Of a stretch of 23,744 nt of DNA, positions 23,239 through 23,744 are shown piece by piece. A program made the position numbers and the translations under genes. Source of the DNA: an uncultured Flavobacteriales bacterium. GTDB lineage: Bacteria; Bacteroidota; Bacteroidia; Flavobacteriales_D; Crocinitomicaceae. The notes beneath the pieces are model-generated. The model saw only the letters and a program-made list of their open reading frames with translations, had not been told where the DNA came from and did not search any database. The stretch is taken from assembly GCA_903899795.1 (NCBI GenBank), contig CAIUKX010000423.1, forward strand, positions 1 through 23,744, read 5' to 3'. How positions within the stretch are numbered: the stretch's first letter is position 1; every line of letters starts with the position of its first letter.

Positions 23239-23744
23239 ATGACCATAAAATTAATCTCCAAAATATTTCAAATAATTCTTTGGTGTTCGTCATTCATTTT
23301 GGCTTTGATTTGGATATTTTGGTCAAATCCTCCATTTGAACCAGAGCCATTAACATTTGCTATAGGTTTAATATCTGTTGCCTCAACAGCGATATTGAAG
23401 AAATATGAAGATAAATTAGAAAGCGAGAAGTTTTGTACAGCAAACGCCTTAGCAGTTGGATACGTAAACAACTTTATTGAGCCTTTATTAACTCAATTAA
23501 TTAAAAATAATAAAAATTCTATTTTATATATTTTCATACCTGAAAAGCTTTCCGATTTATACCCTAAAAACATTGACAGATTAGTGGCTGAATTGAAAGG
23601 GAGGAATCTGAGCAACAAAACTATTAACGTGAAGTTGGATGAAGGAAGGGGCGTTAGAGATATTATGACAATAGTTAATGCAAATGGTGACAACGTTTAT
23701 TTTGATTTTCCAAGTACATTATTGACACTAAACATTCTAATTGA
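23239..23744 (+). CDS. cap13: TM-STING effector (membrane-anchored bacterial STING), 3' end outside window
   Basis: The 168 visible residues run from ATG 23239 off the window end. Two hydrophobic helices (about 5-28, ILWCSSFILALIWIFW, and 37-53, PLTFAIGLISVASTAIL) lead via a charged connector (KKYEDKLESEKF) into a STING-like domain. That domain shows NALAVGYVNNFIEPL (69-83), resembling the first ligand-domain helix of STING (animal GLAxxYYxGYL). It continues with ILYIFIPEKLSDL (95-107), matching the animal LYILLP strand, then KLDEGRGVRDIMTI (132-145) and YFDFPSTLLTL (154-164), as in bacterial STINGs. Bacterial STINGs bind c-di-GMP, made by the upstream enzyme, and oligomerise. TIR-STING destroys NAD+; this membrane-anchored type presumably disrupts the inner membrane to abort infection. 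The name Cap13 for TM-STING is from memory. The call rests on motif resemblance plus gene order. Confidence 0.8.
   Translation, partial: MTIKLISKIFQIILWCSSFILALIWIFWSNPPFEPEPLTFAIGLISVASTAILKKYEDKLESEKFCTANALAVGYVNNFIEPLLTQLIKNNKNSILYIFIPEKLSDLYPKNIDRLVAELKGRNLSNKTINVKLDEGRGVRDIMTIVNANGDNVYFDFPSTLLTLNILI

Overview
The window looks like a chromosomal segment of a low-GC Bacteroidota, most likely a Flavobacteriales member (Crocinitomicaceae/Fluviicola-like by gene content; this is inference). The support is as follows. Several genes carry a Bacteroidota-type -7 promoter element (TAnnTTTG), two of them with a well-spaced -33 TTG. One giant secreted protein ends in a type A type-IX-secretion sorting domain. 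A LETM1-related protein, a short RsmI and several lineage-typical surface proteins are present. No tRNA, rRNA, CRISPR array or transposase was seen.

Layout. 1-684: C-terminal part of a HisKA_2-type sensor histidine kinase. 706-2022 (-): hemL, with a good promoter. 2153-4339 (-): secreted DUF5060/glycoside-hydrolase-like protein, divergent from 4503-5153 (+), a LysE-family exporter, which is followed by a secreted MORN_2-type repeat protein (to 6917). 6922-9400 (-): tight operon RDD membrane protein - rsmI - quinone-oxidoreductase-like MDR enzyme. 9466-10725 (-): LETM1-related protein with a TerB-like region. 10806-13376 (-): secreted lamin-tail-domain protein. 13411-13743 (-): small membrane protein. 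13744-14168: intergenic region with an inverted-repeat element and the asd promoter. 14169-15170 (+): asd, with a strong hairpin terminator. 15396-16541 (-): AT-rich beta-propeller-like lipoprotein. 16670-17302 (-): SUFU-domain protein. 17303-17587: intergenic region with two adjacent perfect palindromes. 17588-20509 (-): secreted protein with 14 RCC1-like repeats and a T9SS tail. 20560-21027 (-): DUF6495-like protein.

From about 21050 the character changes. There is a short interspersed repeat cluster, then two adjacent 12-unit arrays of 21-bp tandem repeats, then an AT-rich leader. After these comes a two-gene module running off the window: a CD-NTase nucleotidyltransferase (22171-23226), then 12 bp later a protein with two N-terminal membrane helices and a STING-like cyclic-dinucleotide-binding domain (23239 to the end). 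I read this as a STING-type CBASS anti-phage module of the TM-STING kind. On infection the CD-NTase would make a cyclic dinucleotide (c-di-GMP in characterised bacterial STING systems), and the membrane STING would oligomerise and damage the inner membrane. The system type is known. What deserves attention is this TM-anchored copy, its possible G-tract-controlled promoter and the unusual repeat arrays beside it.
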